In this document: one piece after another, positions 8,099 to 16,484 of the stretch
Layout: every line of letters begins with the position of its first letter
How positions within the stretch are numbered: position 1 is the stretch's first letter
Source of the DNA: Janthinobacterium sp. TB1-E2
GTDB taxonomy: Bacteria > Pseudomonadota > Gammaproteobacteria > Burkholderiales > Burkholderiaceae_D
Reading direction: 5' to 3'
Length of the DNA: 64,000 nucleotides
NCBI RefSeq assembly: GCF_036885605.1
Contig: NZ_CP142523.1
Span: 496,001-560,000, forward strand
The notes under the pieces: model-generated
Databases searched by the model: none
What the model was told of the DNA's origin: nothing
What the model saw: the letters and a program-made list of their open reading frames with translations, nothing else
Position numbers and translations under genes: made by a program

Positions 8099-8808
8099 TG
8101 GAGTTCCATGGACGAGAAATCTCTTTAGCTGAGCTTGGCGCTATGGCTGCGACTAGTGAATTTGCTATAAATATTATAAAAAAAGAATGGGTTTCCTCTT
8201 ACGAAGAATTCGTTGAGTCAGTTTACGATAGTATTGATAAAGCTTTTGCGTTGTTAGAAAAAAGTCCCCAATCATACTTTGATGACGCAATCGGTGAAGA
8301 TAAGATCACCGAAGAGCTTGCCAATATGTTAGTTATGGCGGGGTTTGATGCACGCCAAGGTCAGACTCAGGGCGGGAATGTGGATTTGACGGTGATGGGT
8401 AAAAAAACGACTTGGTCGTGGATTGGTGAAGCCAAAATATTCTCAACTAATACTTCGCTTAAAGAAGGGTTGTTGCAGTTGACTACACGTTATCGAAATG
8501 CTAGTCCGCTACATGCTCAGGCCGGGATTTTGGCATATGTAAAACGTGCCAATGCAGTAGGTTGTTTGCAAGAATGGCGAACGGAAGTCGAGGGTATGGT
8601 TTTGCCTGATCTTTCTTTGAGTGAGTGTAATCGCCGTGGACCGCTTGCTTTCTTTACCACGCATAAGCATGAGGCGACGGGCCTGCCTATAAAAATCCGT
8701 CACACTGCCATTTCTCTGTACCATCTTCCAAAGGATAAAAGTGGGCGGGGGGCAAAGAAATTCGCTGCCGCTCACTCAATGGAAGCTGCAGAGAAACCAG
8801 CCAAATAG
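8095..8808 (+). CDS. PD-(D/E)XK superfamily nuclease-like protein
   Basis: 237 residues. Residues 70-135 read as a restriction-endonuclease fold: ITEELANML (E73/E74 in the first helix), GGNVDLTV (D97), WIGEAKI (E112-x-K114) and GLLQLTTRY (Q128, in the helix after the ExK strand). This order E...D...ExK...Q is the classic metal-dependent nuclease core also found in Mrr-like enzymes. The N-terminal 65 residues are helical and the C-terminal 100 residues are unassigned. It is the last gene of the coupled island operon, with ATG 8095. Its 3' end is overlapped by the convergent integrase remnant. DNA cleavage is predicted from motif order only. Confidence 0.7.
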   Translation: MMEFHGREISLAELGAMAATSEFAINIIKKEWVSSYEEFVESVYDSIDKAFALLEKSPQSYFDDAIGEDKITEELANMLVMAGFDARQGQTQGGNVDLTVMGKKTTWSWIGEAKIFSTNTSLKEGLLQLTTRYRNASPLHAQAGILAYVKRANAVGCLQEWRTEVEGMVLPDLSLSECNRRGPLAFFTTHKHEATGLPIKIRHTAISLYHLPKDKSGRGAKKFAAAHSMEAAEKPAK

Positions 8809-9244
8809 ATGATGATATTAAAAATTCAATCAAGTTTTTTGCTAAATCTTCTGCTCTTAGATGAGTGTAACGTTTAAGCATGTCTAACGTTTTATGACCG
8901 GTAATAGCTGCAACCTCCATAACGTTTAAACCCTTTTCGAAGAGCCGACTTGTCGCCTCGTGTCGTAGGTCTTGAAAGCGAACTCCTTTAATGTTGCCCC
9001 GATGAGATTCGCAGGCACTTTCAAAGGCTTGGCTCATCGACTCTGCGACTAGTGCAAACAACCTACCTTCTTTTTCTATGCCGAAGGCGCGCAAGGATTT
9101 TATTGCAGCTTTTGACAAAGGGATTGTGCGGGGAACATTTGTTTTTGCCGTTGGCAAGTGAGCTGTTTGTTTGTTTAAATCAATTTCTTCCCAAGTTAGA
9201 GACGCTAGCTCACTTCGCCGCATTCCTGTTTCTACAGCTACCCT
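8687..9244 (-). pseudogene. Truncated tyrosine recombinase (phage/ICE-type integrase), C-terminal half
   Basis: The frame encodes the catalytic half of a tyrosine integrase: GMRRSEL (first Arg), QDLRHEAT, ITGHK and the nucleophile in KRYTHL. The N-terminal arm- and core-binding domains are missing. Homology stops at VAVETGMRR, near 9244, where the sequence switches to the reverse complement of another gene. The frame runs on open to about 9307, but that part is not integrase-like. The C-terminus has an unusual tail of about 50 residues that overlaps the convergent nuclease gene by 122 bases. It is probably inactive, left behind by a deletion that fixed the island in place. Confidence 0.8.
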
Positions 9245-9578
9245 CGAGGCACTCGTTGAGGTTGGATTGGCGCAGGCACATGGTACGGCCCGTGGCCGGA
9301 CGTACACCTTGGCCGCTGGTTTGTACCGTGCTGACGGTGATAAAGCCGCCTATACACGGCAAATGGGATTCAGCGGTCTTCAGCAGGAACAAATGGTTTT
9401 GAGCTATGTACAGCAACATGGTTCGGTGCGGCGTGCCGAGGTGGCTGAGCTATGCCGCTTGACTTCGCTGCAGGCGAAAAATTTGCTGAAACGTTTGCGA
9501 GAGTCTGGCCAACTTCTGCAGCGAGGTGAGCGCCGCACTGCATATTATGTGCCAAATGATGGCACGACATCGCTTTAA
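9245..9578 (+). pseudogene. 3' remnant of an ATP-binding/RecG-like winged-helix protein gene
   Basis: About 110 codons that resemble the C-terminal end of AlbA_2-type ATP-binding proteins often annotated as RecG-like helicases or transcriptional regulators: an ARGRTYTLAAGLY segment followed by a winged helix (SVRRAEVAELCRLTSLQAKN). No ATP-binding domain lies upstream; instead the sequence joins head-on to the integrase remnant near 9241-9245. The gene has therefore lost most of its 5' part. Composition is GC-rich, unlike the island genes. An open frame continues upstream through the junction from 9171, but that start is spurious. Confidence 0.6.
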
Positions 9579-9580
9579 TG

Positions 9581-9631
9581 GTTTGGCTATTTTTGGATTA
9601 TTTTTGGACTTCTTTGGACATCTTTGGATAT
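9581..9631. repeat. Short phased tandem repeat, TTTTTGGAYWT type
   Basis: Four consecutive units of 10-11 bases: TTTTTGGATTA (9590), TTTTTGGACTT (9601), CTTTGGACAT (9612) and CTTTGGATAT (9622), with a partial GTTTGGCTA before them. The spacing is one helical turn. Position at the outer end of the island fits integrase arm-type sites or another protein-binding array. Confidence 0.55.
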
Positions 9632-9665
9632 CCGTATGTGATTCCCGTCGATTGAACTGTATCGT

Positions 9666-9697
9666 AGCCCAAACGGCCCATCCTGGCCGTTTGGGCT
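9666..9697. other. Perfect 13-bp hairpin
   Basis: AGCCCAAACGGCC (9666-9678) and GGCCGTTTGGGCT (9685-9697) form a perfect stem with loop CATCCT. There is no T run on either side, so it is not a standard terminator; it may be a weak transcript end or a structural RNA element. Apart from this hairpin, the short tandem repeat and the operator near 9972, I see nothing else in the 525-base gap 9579-10103. Confidence 0.55.
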
Positions 9698-9971
9698 GAG
9701 GGTTACTGCAGCAATGTCAACAATGTCTGCGTCGTCGCCTTCGACGAGGCAGGATGTCAGCCTGTGATAAGGCACTATCTGTCAGCATATACAAGCCCCA
9801 CTCGGCGACTATCGGGTAATTACTACCGTTTTCCCTGAGCATGTCTTCCACCAAGTCGGGTACGACTTTGTCAGACCCACAGCGTTACTTCCGTATGCAT
9901 CAATCCCGTCATTTTTGCCCCTGACGCCCCTGCCGTTGCCTGTTTACAACCTCCAAAGTCCTCCAGCCGCT

Positions 9972-10038
9972 GATATCAATATTGATATCGAAACAGTGGA
10001 AAAATTGATTGGAGAGATTATCGCCCAGCCCCTAAGAT
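9972..10038 (+). promoter_or_regulatory. Operator and promoter of arabinose unit 1 (TonB receptor operon)
   Basis: GATATC-AATATT-GATATC (9972-9989) is a perfect 18-base palindrome. Nineteen bases later comes TTGGAG (10009-10014, within AAAATTGATTGGA), then an 18-base spacer and TAAGAT (10033-10038). The same three elements with the same spacing recur at 16357 and 24447, so I read them as operator, -35 and -10 of one regulon. The operator centre lies about 65 bases before the predicted transcript start, the usual position of a LysR-type activator site. Confidence 0.8.
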
Positions 10039-10103
10039 AAACGCCGAGCATGCGAACGACATGCAAGCGATACAAAAAATATCAATACAATATCTGGAGA
10101 TTC

Positions 10104-12761
10104 ATGATGCGCAATGCCACCGGTCCGCTCGCGGCCACTTCCCCTCGTCCATTCACCTTGAAGGCAGCCGTTGCGGCACTGGCCGGTATTGGCTTGCTGA
10201 GCACGGCTTCGGTGTGGGCGCAGGATGCGGTGGCGGCCGATGCCAGTGCCGAGCCGGCGGCGGAAGTGTCGGTCGTGACCGTCAGCGGCGTGCGCCGCTC
10301 GGCGCAGAATTCCCAGCAGATCAAGATGCGCTCGGACCAGGTCATCGATTCCATCGTGGCTGACGACATCGGCAAATTCCCCGATAACAACGTGGCTGAA
10401 ACCCTGGCGCGCATTTCCGGTATCCAGATCCGCCGCGATTCGGGCGAGGCGAGCGCCGTCATGATCCGCGGCTTGCGCGATGTCACGACCCTCCTCAACG
10501 GCCGCGAACTGTTCACCACCACGGGCCGCTATGTCAACCTGGCCGACATTCCCGCCACGATGCTGCAGCGCGTTGACGTGTACAAATCGCAGGGCGCGGA
10601 CCAGGTCGAAGGCGGCGTGGCCGGCATCATCGACGTGCGCACCAACCGCCCGTTCGATTTCAAGGACTTCACGGCCAGCGTGAATACGCGCGCCGTCTAC
10701 AGCGACAAATCCAAGGCCACCGACCCGAACATCAGCGGCATGCTGTCGAACCGCTGGAAGACGGGCATCGGCGAAGTGGGCGCGCTGCTGGGCTTGTCGC
10801 AGCAGCAGCACCGCTACCATGAAGAGCGCGCGTTCAATACGGCGCCTGTGGATAAAAGTTTCCTGTCACCGGGTTTGACGGGGCCGGACCAGGTGGGCTT
10901 GCTGCCGATCAAGGGCGACCGTCGTCGCACGACCGCCAATGCCGTGCTGCAATGGCGGCCGAACGCCGACGTCGAGCTGTACGCGGAAGGCATGGCCACG
11001 CGCTTCCTGCTCGATGCCGAGTCCGATTACTTTGTCGGCTTGCCGTGGTGGGGCACGCCCGTGTCGGCTACAAAAATTCCTGGCACCAACCAGCTGCAAA
11101 CGCTCACGTCCACCAACGTCAACACCATCATGTCGACGCAGGCGAACAAGAACGAGACGAAGACGCATCAATTTGCCGTGGGCGGCTTGTGGGATATCAA
11201 CCCGGAATGGCGTTTCACGTCGGAAGTGGCCAGCACCAAAAGCACCTATGCCTGGCGCAACCCGATTCTCGACGCGATTACCGTCGTGCCGAATGCCCGC
11301 ATCAATACCAACCAGAACGGCACCTTGCACGTGGACTACACGGGCAGCGATTTGCAAGACCCGTCGAACTACTATCTGAAGGGTTTCTTCGACCGCTACG
11401 GCAAGGACCAGGGCAGCTCGAACGACGTGCGCGCCGACCTGGCGTACACGCCGAGCGCGGGCGGCATCTTCAAGGAAATCAGCGTCGGCCTGCGCGGCGT
11501 GAAGCGCGAAGCCGAATCGATCAAGAGTTTCGAGGGCAATGCGGAAGCACCGGACGTGTCCGGCGCCGCGTTTCCGTTCGGCCGCCAGAGTGTGACGTCG
11601 ATTCCGGGCCTCAATTGTCTGTCGGAACCGATGTCCAGCGGCGGCCCCGACTATGGCTTGAAGCAGTGGTACACGCCGTGCGCCAGCTTCCTGCTCAATA
11701 ACACGGGCACCATCCGCGAAGCCGTCACGGGCAGCAGCGCGGCGCGCGCCATGGACCCGGGTTCGTTCTTCAAGGATACGGAAAAGACGTACTCGATCTA
11801 TACCAAGGCCAAGGTTGCCTTCAAGCTGGGCGCCTATCCCGTCGATGGCACCCTGGGCGTGCGCGTCGTGCGCACCGAACAAAGCCTGCAAGGCAACAGT
11901 TCGCAAGATGGCGTCTACACGCCTGTCATCAGCGATACGGCCAGCACCGACGTGCTGCCGAGCGTGGCCCTGAAAATCAAGCTGCGCTCGGATCTGGTCG
12001 GCCGCTTCGCTGCCGGCCGCACCATCAGCCGTCCCGGTTTTTCCCAGTTGAACCCGGGCGTGGCCCTGGTCAACTCGACGGAAACGGTGAAGGCGACGGG
12101 CGCGGGCGGCAATCCGAATCTGAAACCAGTCACGGGCGACAATGTTGACGCGGCACTGGAATGGTATTTCGCGCCCGCCGGTTCCGTCACGGCTACCGTG
12201 TTCCACCACAAGTTCGACGGTTATATCCAGCAACGCATTTCCAGCGAAACCATCGCCGGCAAGACCTATGACGTGGACCGCCCGTACAACACGGCCGCCG
12301 GCAAGCTGCAAGGCCTGGAAATTGGCTACCAGCAGTTTTATGACGGCTTGCCTGGCCTGTTGAGCGGCCTGGGCTTGCAAGCGAACGGTACCTACATGAG
12401 CGGCACTACCGATGACGAGACGGGCAGCCATGCCATCACGGGCGTGTCGCGCTATGCCTACAACCTGGTGCTGCTGTACGAAAAAGACGCGTGGTCGGGC
12501 CGCCTGGCTTACAACTGGCGCTCGAAATTCATCGACAGCTACAACCAGGGCGGCCCCGGCCTGGACTTGAAAGTGGCGCCGACGGCCCAGCTTGACGGTT
12601 CGCTGTCGTACAAGATCAACGACCAGTTCACCGTGACCCTCGATGGGAATAACTTGCTCGACACCAAGTTCAAGGATTACTGGAACACTGCGGGCGTGTA
12701 TCCGCGCGACACGCGCCGCTATGACCGCACAGTGGGTCTTTCTTTACGCTGGAAAATGTAA
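10104..12761 (+). CDS. TonB-dependent outer-membrane receptor (oligosaccharide uptake type)
   Basis: An 885-residue outer-membrane transporter. It has a signal peptide ending near residue 40 (SVWAQ), a plug domain (DSIVADDIGKFPDNNVAETL, then GIQIRRD...VMIRGLRD) and a long beta-barrel ending in an aromatic/hydrophobic strand (SLRWKM). This subtype is common in sugar-scavenging Proteobacteria. The start is ATG 10104 (or 10107) behind GGAGATTC; the frame is open further upstream but would run back into the promoter. As first gene of the arabinose locus it probably brings arabino-oligosaccharides into the periplasm. The energy-coupling TonB-ExbBD system is not in the window. Confidence 0.92.
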   Translation: MMRNATGPLAATSPRPFTLKAAVAALAGIGLLSTASVWAQDAVAADASAEPAAEVSVVTVSGVRRSAQNSQQIKMRSDQVIDSIVADDIGKFPDNNVAETLARISGIQIRRDSGEASAVMIRGLRDVTTLLNGRELFTTTGRYVNLADIPATMLQRVDVYKSQGADQVEGGVAGIIDVRTNRPFDFKDFTASVNTRAVYSDKSKATDPNISGMLSNRWKTGIGEVGALLGLSQQQHRYHEERAFNTAPVDKSFLSPGLTGPDQVGLLPIKGDRRRTTANAVLQWRPNADVELYAEGMATRFLLDAESDYFVGLPWWGTPVSATKIPGTNQLQTLTSTNVNTIMSTQANKNETKTHQFAVGGLWDINPEWRFTSEVASTKSTYAWRNPILDAITVVPNARINTNQNGTLHVDYTGSDLQDPSNYYLKGFFDRYGKDQGSSNDVRADLAYTPSAGGIFKEISVGLRGVKREAESIKSFEGNAEAPDVSGAAFPFGRQSVTSIPGLNCLSEPMSSGGPDYGLKQWYTPCASFLLNNTGTIREAVTGSSAARAMDPGSFFKDTEKTYSIYTKAKVAFKLGAYPVDGTLGVRVVRTEQSLQGNSSQDGVYTPVISDTASTDVLPSVALKIKLRSDLVGRFAAGRTISRPGFSQLNPGVALVNSTETVKATGAGGNPNLKPVTGDNVDAALEWYFAPAGSVTATVFHHKFDGYIQQRISSETIAGKTYDVDRPYNTAAGKLQGLEIGYQQFYDGLPGLLSGLGLQANGTYMSGTTDDETGSHAITGVSRYAYNLVLLYEKDAWSGRLAYNWRSKFIDSYNQGGPGLDLKVAPTAQLDGSLSYKINDQFTVTLDGNNLLDTKFKDYWNTAGVYPRDTRRYDRTVGLSLRWKM

Positions 12762-12785
12762 CTTGGTCGCACAGTAAAAAATCAA

Positions 12786-12817
12786 GGGCGTTGCCATGGT
12801 TTCGGCCGGCAACGCCC
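12786..12817 (+). other. Intercistronic hairpin
   Basis: GGGCGTTGCC (12786-12795) pairs with GGCAACGCCC (12808-12817) across a 12-base loop, with no T run. It sits between the receptor and symporter genes, where such hairpins often protect upstream mRNA or lower expression of the next gene. Confidence 0.6.
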
Positions 12818-12870
12818 CTGTCAGTTGGGCAGTCACGCACGATTCATCATAAAAAGAATGGACGGAAAGC

Positions 12871-14223
12871 ATGGAGACGCAAAAATTATCTACCGTTGAA
12901 AAGGTCGGCTTCGGCGCCGGCGACATGGCGCTCAATGTCGTCATTTCGTCGATGATGTTGATCATTACCTTTTTCTATACCGATATCTATGGCTTGAAAA
13001 CCACCGACCTGGCCCTGCTGTTCGTGGCCGTGAAAGTCATCGGCGCCATTGCCGACCTGGTCATGGGCCAGATCACCGACCGCTACAGCTTTGCATCGGG
13101 CCGCTACCGTCCATACCTGCTGTGGCTGGCCGTGCCGTATGGCGTCAGCGTCTTCTTTGTCTTCAGCACGCCCGAGTGGCACTATGACGCCAAGCTGATC
13201 TGGGCATACTCGACGTATATCCTGATGACCATCATGACGGCCGGCGTGGGAATTCCGTATATCTCCCTGATCAGCGGACTGACGAGCGATCCGCAGGACC
13301 GCCTGTCGGCCAACGGCTACCGCCTGTTCTTCGCCAAGATCGGCGCCTTCATGGTGACCATCGTCGTGCCAATCCTGTCGCAGCGCTGGGGCGGCGGCAA
13401 CCCGGCCGTCGGCTACCAGGCGGCCATGGCCGTGATGGCCGTCATGGGCGTGGCCCTGTTCCTGTTCTGCTATTTCTCCACCACCGAGCGCGTCGTGCAC
13501 GTGGTGGAAAAGCAATCGCTGCTCGACCAATTGAAAGTGCTGCTGCAGAACGACCAGTGGCTGGTGCTGTGCGGCGTGTGCGTCACGGGCACCATCGGCT
13601 ACGTGGTGCGCGGTTCCGTCGCCATTTATTACGCGAAATACTATCTGGGTGGCAGCACGGAAACGGTGGCCGCCTTCCTCACGACGGGCGTAGTGGCCGC
13701 CATCCTGGCCATGATCGCCTCGACCTGGATCACCAAGTTTTATTGCAAGGTAAAACTGTTCCGCTACACACAGATCGGCGTCGCCCTGATCAGCCTGGCG
13801 ATCTATTTCTTTGTGAAACCGAGCGACACCGTGCTGGCCTTCGCCCTGTATTTCCTGCTGTCCTTTGTCGTGGATTTGCATGCGCCCGTATTCTGGTCGG
13901 CCATTGCGGAAACCATCGATTATGGTCAAGTCAAGACGGGCAAGCGCGTCTCGGGCTTCGCCTTTGGCGGCATTTCCGTGTGCCAGAAGGCGGGCATGGC
14001 GGTGGCGGGCGGCCTGGTAGGCGTTTTGCTCGCGTATTTCGACTACCAGCCCAACCATGAGCAAACGCAATTCGCCCTGAACGGTATCGCCCTGATGCTG
14101 TCGATCATCCCCGGTTTCTTCCACTTGCTGATGGGCTTGCTGATGTTCAAGTACCGCATTAGCGACGAGTACTACAGCGGTGTCAAATCGGAAATGCACA
14201 AGCGCGGTTTTGTGGCCGCCTAA
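12871..14223 (+). CDS. MFS sugar:cation symporter (GPH family, MelB/XynB-like)
   Basis: A 450-residue inner-membrane transporter with about twelve hydrophobic segments. Residues 1-80 carry the GPH hallmarks: KVGFGAGDMALN at the N-terminus and GAIADLVMGQITDRY between helices 2 and 3. It would import arabinose or small arabino-oligosaccharides with H+ or Na+. It starts at ATG 12871 after GGACGGAAAGC, 109 bases after the receptor gene and with no operator of its own, so it probably shares the receptor transcript. The next gene is an intracellular GH43, which suggests that intact oligosaccharides are the cargo. Confidence 0.9.
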   Translation: METQKLSTVEKVGFGAGDMALNVVISSMMLIITFFYTDIYGLKTTDLALLFVAVKVIGAIADLVMGQITDRYSFASGRYRPYLLWLAVPYGVSVFFVFSTPEWHYDAKLIWAYSTYILMTIMTAGVGIPYISLISGLTSDPQDRLSANGYRLFFAKIGAFMVTIVVPILSQRWGGGNPAVGYQAAMAVMAVMGVALFLFCYFSTTERVVHVVEKQSLLDQLKVLLQNDQWLVLCGVCVTGTIGYVVRGSVAIYYAKYYLGGSTETVAAFLTTGVVAAILAMIASTWITKFYCKVKLFRYTQIGVALISLAIYFFVKPSDTVLAFALYFLLSFVVDLHAPVFWSAIAETIDYGQVKTGKRVSGFAFGGISVCQKAGMAVAGGLVGVLLAYFDYQPNHEQTQFALNGIALMLSIIPGFFHLLMGLLMFKYRISDEYYSGVKSEMHKRGFVAA

Positions 14224-14248
14224 GCAATAACTGAACGGAGTAAATAAC

Positions 14249-15196
14249 ATGACAGAAATATTGACCCCGCTGATCGAACAGCGCGCCGACCCGCATATCT
14301 ACCGTCACAGCGACGGCTATTATTACTTTACGGCGTCCGTGCCGCAGTACGACCGCATTGAACTGCGCCGCGCCGACAGCATCGCCGGCCTGGCCGACGC
14401 GCAAACGGTCGACGTGTGGCACAAGCCGGAAACGGGGCCGTACAGCGAACTGGTGTGGGCGCCGGAATTGCACTTCAACCAGGGCGCCTGGTATGTGTAC
14501 TTCGCCGCCGCGCCGAGCCGCGAGATCAAACATAAGTTGTTCCAGCACCGCATGTATGCGATCCGCAATACGAACGCCAATCCTTTGATTGGCGAATGGG
14601 AATTCATGGGCCAGATCGACACGGGCATCGACACCTTCTGCCTGGACGCCACCACGTTCGAGCACGACGGCGTGCTGTACTACCTGTGGGCGCAGAAAGA
14701 TGTGGCCATCGAGGGCAATTCGAACCTGTACATCGCGCCGATGGCCACGCCGTGGCAGCTGGCCGGCCCGCCCGTGATGTTGAGCAAGCCGGAATTCGAC
14801 TGGGAAATCCGCGGCTTCTGGGTCAACGAAGGGCCGTCCGTGCTGAAGCGCAACGGCAAGATCTTCATCAGCTATTCGGCCAGCGCCACCGATGAAAACT
14901 ATGCGATGGGCTTGCTGTGGGCCGACGACTCCGCCGACCTGCTCGATCCAGCGGCGTGGACCAAGTCGCCCGAGCCCGTGTTTGCCACCTGCTACGAGCA
15001 CGGCATTTACGGTCCCGGCCACAACAGCTTCACCACGGCCGGCGATGGCGATGGCGTATTGCTGGTGTACCATGCCCGCACCTACACGGAAATCGTTGGC
15101 GACCCTTTGTGGAACCCGGACCGCCACACGTTTGTCAAACCGTTGCGCTGGGACGCGCAAGGCATGCCCGTGTTTGGCCGCTCATCGACCCTGTAA
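14249..15196 (+). CDS. GH43 family glycoside hydrolase, cytoplasmic (exo-arabinofuranosidase/xylosidase type)
   Basis: 315 residues forming a five-bladed GH43 propeller, with no signal peptide, so it acts in the cytoplasm. The three catalytic acids can be placed: D14 in RADPHIYRH (base), D133 in FCLDATTF (pKa modulator) and E194 in VNEGPSVL (acid). By context it releases L-arabinose from oligosaccharides brought in by the symporter 25 bases upstream. A xylosidase role cannot be excluded from sequence. The start at ATG 14249 has AACGGAG upstream. Confidence 0.88.
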   Translation: MTEILTPLIEQRADPHIYRHSDGYYYFTASVPQYDRIELRRADSIAGLADAQTVDVWHKPETGPYSELVWAPELHFNQGAWYVYFAAAPSREIKHKLFQHRMYAIRNTNANPLIGEWEFMGQIDTGIDTFCLDATTFEHDGVLYYLWAQKDVAIEGNSNLYIAPMATPWQLAGPPVMLSKPEFDWEIRGFWVNEGPSVLKRNGKIFISYSASATDENYAMGLLWADDSADLLDPAAWTKSPEPVFATCYEHGIYGPGHNSFTTAGDGDGVLLVYHARTYTEIVGDPLWNPDRHTFVKPLRWDAQGMPVFGRSSTL

Positions 15197-15213
15197 AACC
15201 TGGACCCGACGCC

Positions 15214-16284
15214 ATGACCCCAGTTGATTCTGTTTCAGTGACGCAATTGCCGTTCGGCATCCTGCCCGATGGCCAGCACGTCAGCGTATTTACCCTGACG
15301 AACCGCCAGGGCATGCAAGTCAAGGTGCTCGACTTTGGCGCCATCATCAGCGAAATCCACGTGCCGGACCGCGACGGCAGCTTTGCCGACGTGGTGCTGG
15401 GTTTCGATCGCATCGAGCCGTATCTGCACAACAGCGCTTTCCTGGGTGCCGTCATCGGCCGTTTCGGCAACCGCATCGCCGAGGGACGTTTCAGTCTGGA
15501 CGGCAAGGATTACCAGCTGGCCGTCAACAACCCGCCCAATCACTTGCATGGCGGAAACCAGGGTTTTCACCAGGTCATGTGGCAAGCCGCGCCGTTCACC
15601 AGGGACGACGCCGTCGGTATCACGTTCACGCGCAGCAGCCCGCACGGCGAAGACGGCTACCCGGGCAAGCTGGATGTCACCGTCGTGTACGAACTGGACA
15701 ACGATAACGCGCTGAGCCTGCGCTATCACGCCGTGACGGACCAGGCCACGCCGGTCAACTTGACCAACCACAGCTATTTCAATCTGGCGGGGCAGGGCGA
15801 TATCCTCGGCCACGCGTTGTCCATCAACGCGGACCGCTACCTGCCCGTGGACGCGGGGTCTATCCCCACGGGCGAACTGGCGGACGTGTCCGGCACGCCG
15901 TTCGACTTGCGCCAGAGCACCGTCATCGGCAGCAGCATCGATGTGCCGCATGAGCAGCTGCGCATCGGCCGCGGCTACGACCATAACTTTGTGCTGAATC
16001 AAAAGCCGGGGGACAGACTGAACCTGGCCGCCACCGTGCGCGAGCCGCAATCGGGCAGGGCGATGCAGGTATACACGCAGGAGCCGGGCATCCAGTTTTA
16101 TTCGGGCAATTTCCTCGACGGCAGCCAGCAGGGCAAGCAGGGCGCCATCCGCTACCGCGGCGCGCTATGCCTGGAAACCCAGCATTTTCCGGATTCGCCG
16201 AACCAGCCGCACTTCCCGAATACCATTTTGCGCCCGGGCGAGGTGTATCAGACGGAAACGGTCTATCGGTTTTCCGCAGAATAA
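15214..16284 (+). CDS. galM: Aldose 1-epimerase (mutarotase)
   Basis: 356 residues of the GalM family, which interconverts alpha and beta anomers of aldoses; in this locus it would feed the anomer used by the sugar dehydrogenase. Recognisable motifs are NHLHGGNQGFH (first histidine), LTNHSYFNLAG (second histidine) and LETQHFPDSPNQ (catalytic Glu). I chose ATG 15214, 17 bases after the GH43 stop; the frame is open upstream, but that part overlaps the GH43 gene. It is the last gene of unit 1 and is followed by a terminator. Confidence 0.92.
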   Translation: MTPVDSVSVTQLPFGILPDGQHVSVFTLTNRQGMQVKVLDFGAIISEIHVPDRDGSFADVVLGFDRIEPYLHNSAFLGAVIGRFGNRIAEGRFSLDGKDYQLAVNNPPNHLHGGNQGFHQVMWQAAPFTRDDAVGITFTRSSPHGEDGYPGKLDVTVVYELDNDNALSLRYHAVTDQATPVNLTNHSYFNLAGQGDILGHALSINADRYLPVDAGSIPTGELADVSGTPFDLRQSTVIGSSIDVPHEQLRIGRGYDHNFVLNQKPGDRLNLAATVREPQSGRAMQVYTQEPGIQFYSGNFLDGSQQGKQGAIRYRGALCLETQHFPDSPNQPHFPNTILRPGEVYQTETVYRFSAE

Positions 16285-16309
16285 TCGTTGCAGACCCCAA
16301 AAACCTTTC

Positions 16310-16342
16310 ACGCCCTGCCGCCACGCGCGCGCAGGGCGTTTT
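16310..16342 (+). terminator. Terminator of arabinose unit 1
   Basis: ACGCCCTGC (16310-16318) pairs with GCAGGGCGT (16331-16339), followed by TTTT. It ends the receptor-to-mutarotase operon just before the promoter of unit 2. Confidence 0.7.
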
Positions 16343-16356
16343 CATTGGTGCTGATG

Positions 16357-16423
16357 GATATCGTTTTCGATATCGGAACGCATTAAAAATTGATTGGAAA
16401 GGCATGGCAGGATTCTTTAGTAT
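16357..16423 (+). promoter_or_regulatory. Operator and promoter of arabinose unit 2 (catabolic operon)
   Basis: GATATC-GTTTTC-GATATC (16357-16374), then 19 bases, TTGGAA (16394-16399, within AAAATTGATTGGA), an 18-base spacer, and TAGTAT (16418-16423). Element order and spacing are identical to those at 9972 and 24447. Confidence 0.82.
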
Positions 16424-16484
16424 TCCAACATCGCTGCCCGGGCCGACGACATTAGATCCGGCATGGCACAACCAGGAGAATGGC

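Noticed and set aside
9600-9660. A second copy of the tRNA-Arg 3' end as an attachment-site duplicate
   Set aside because: I looked for GGGTTCGATCCCCGCC-like sequence at the far end of the island; only a loose resemblance (TGATTCCCGTCG) is present, too weak to call.
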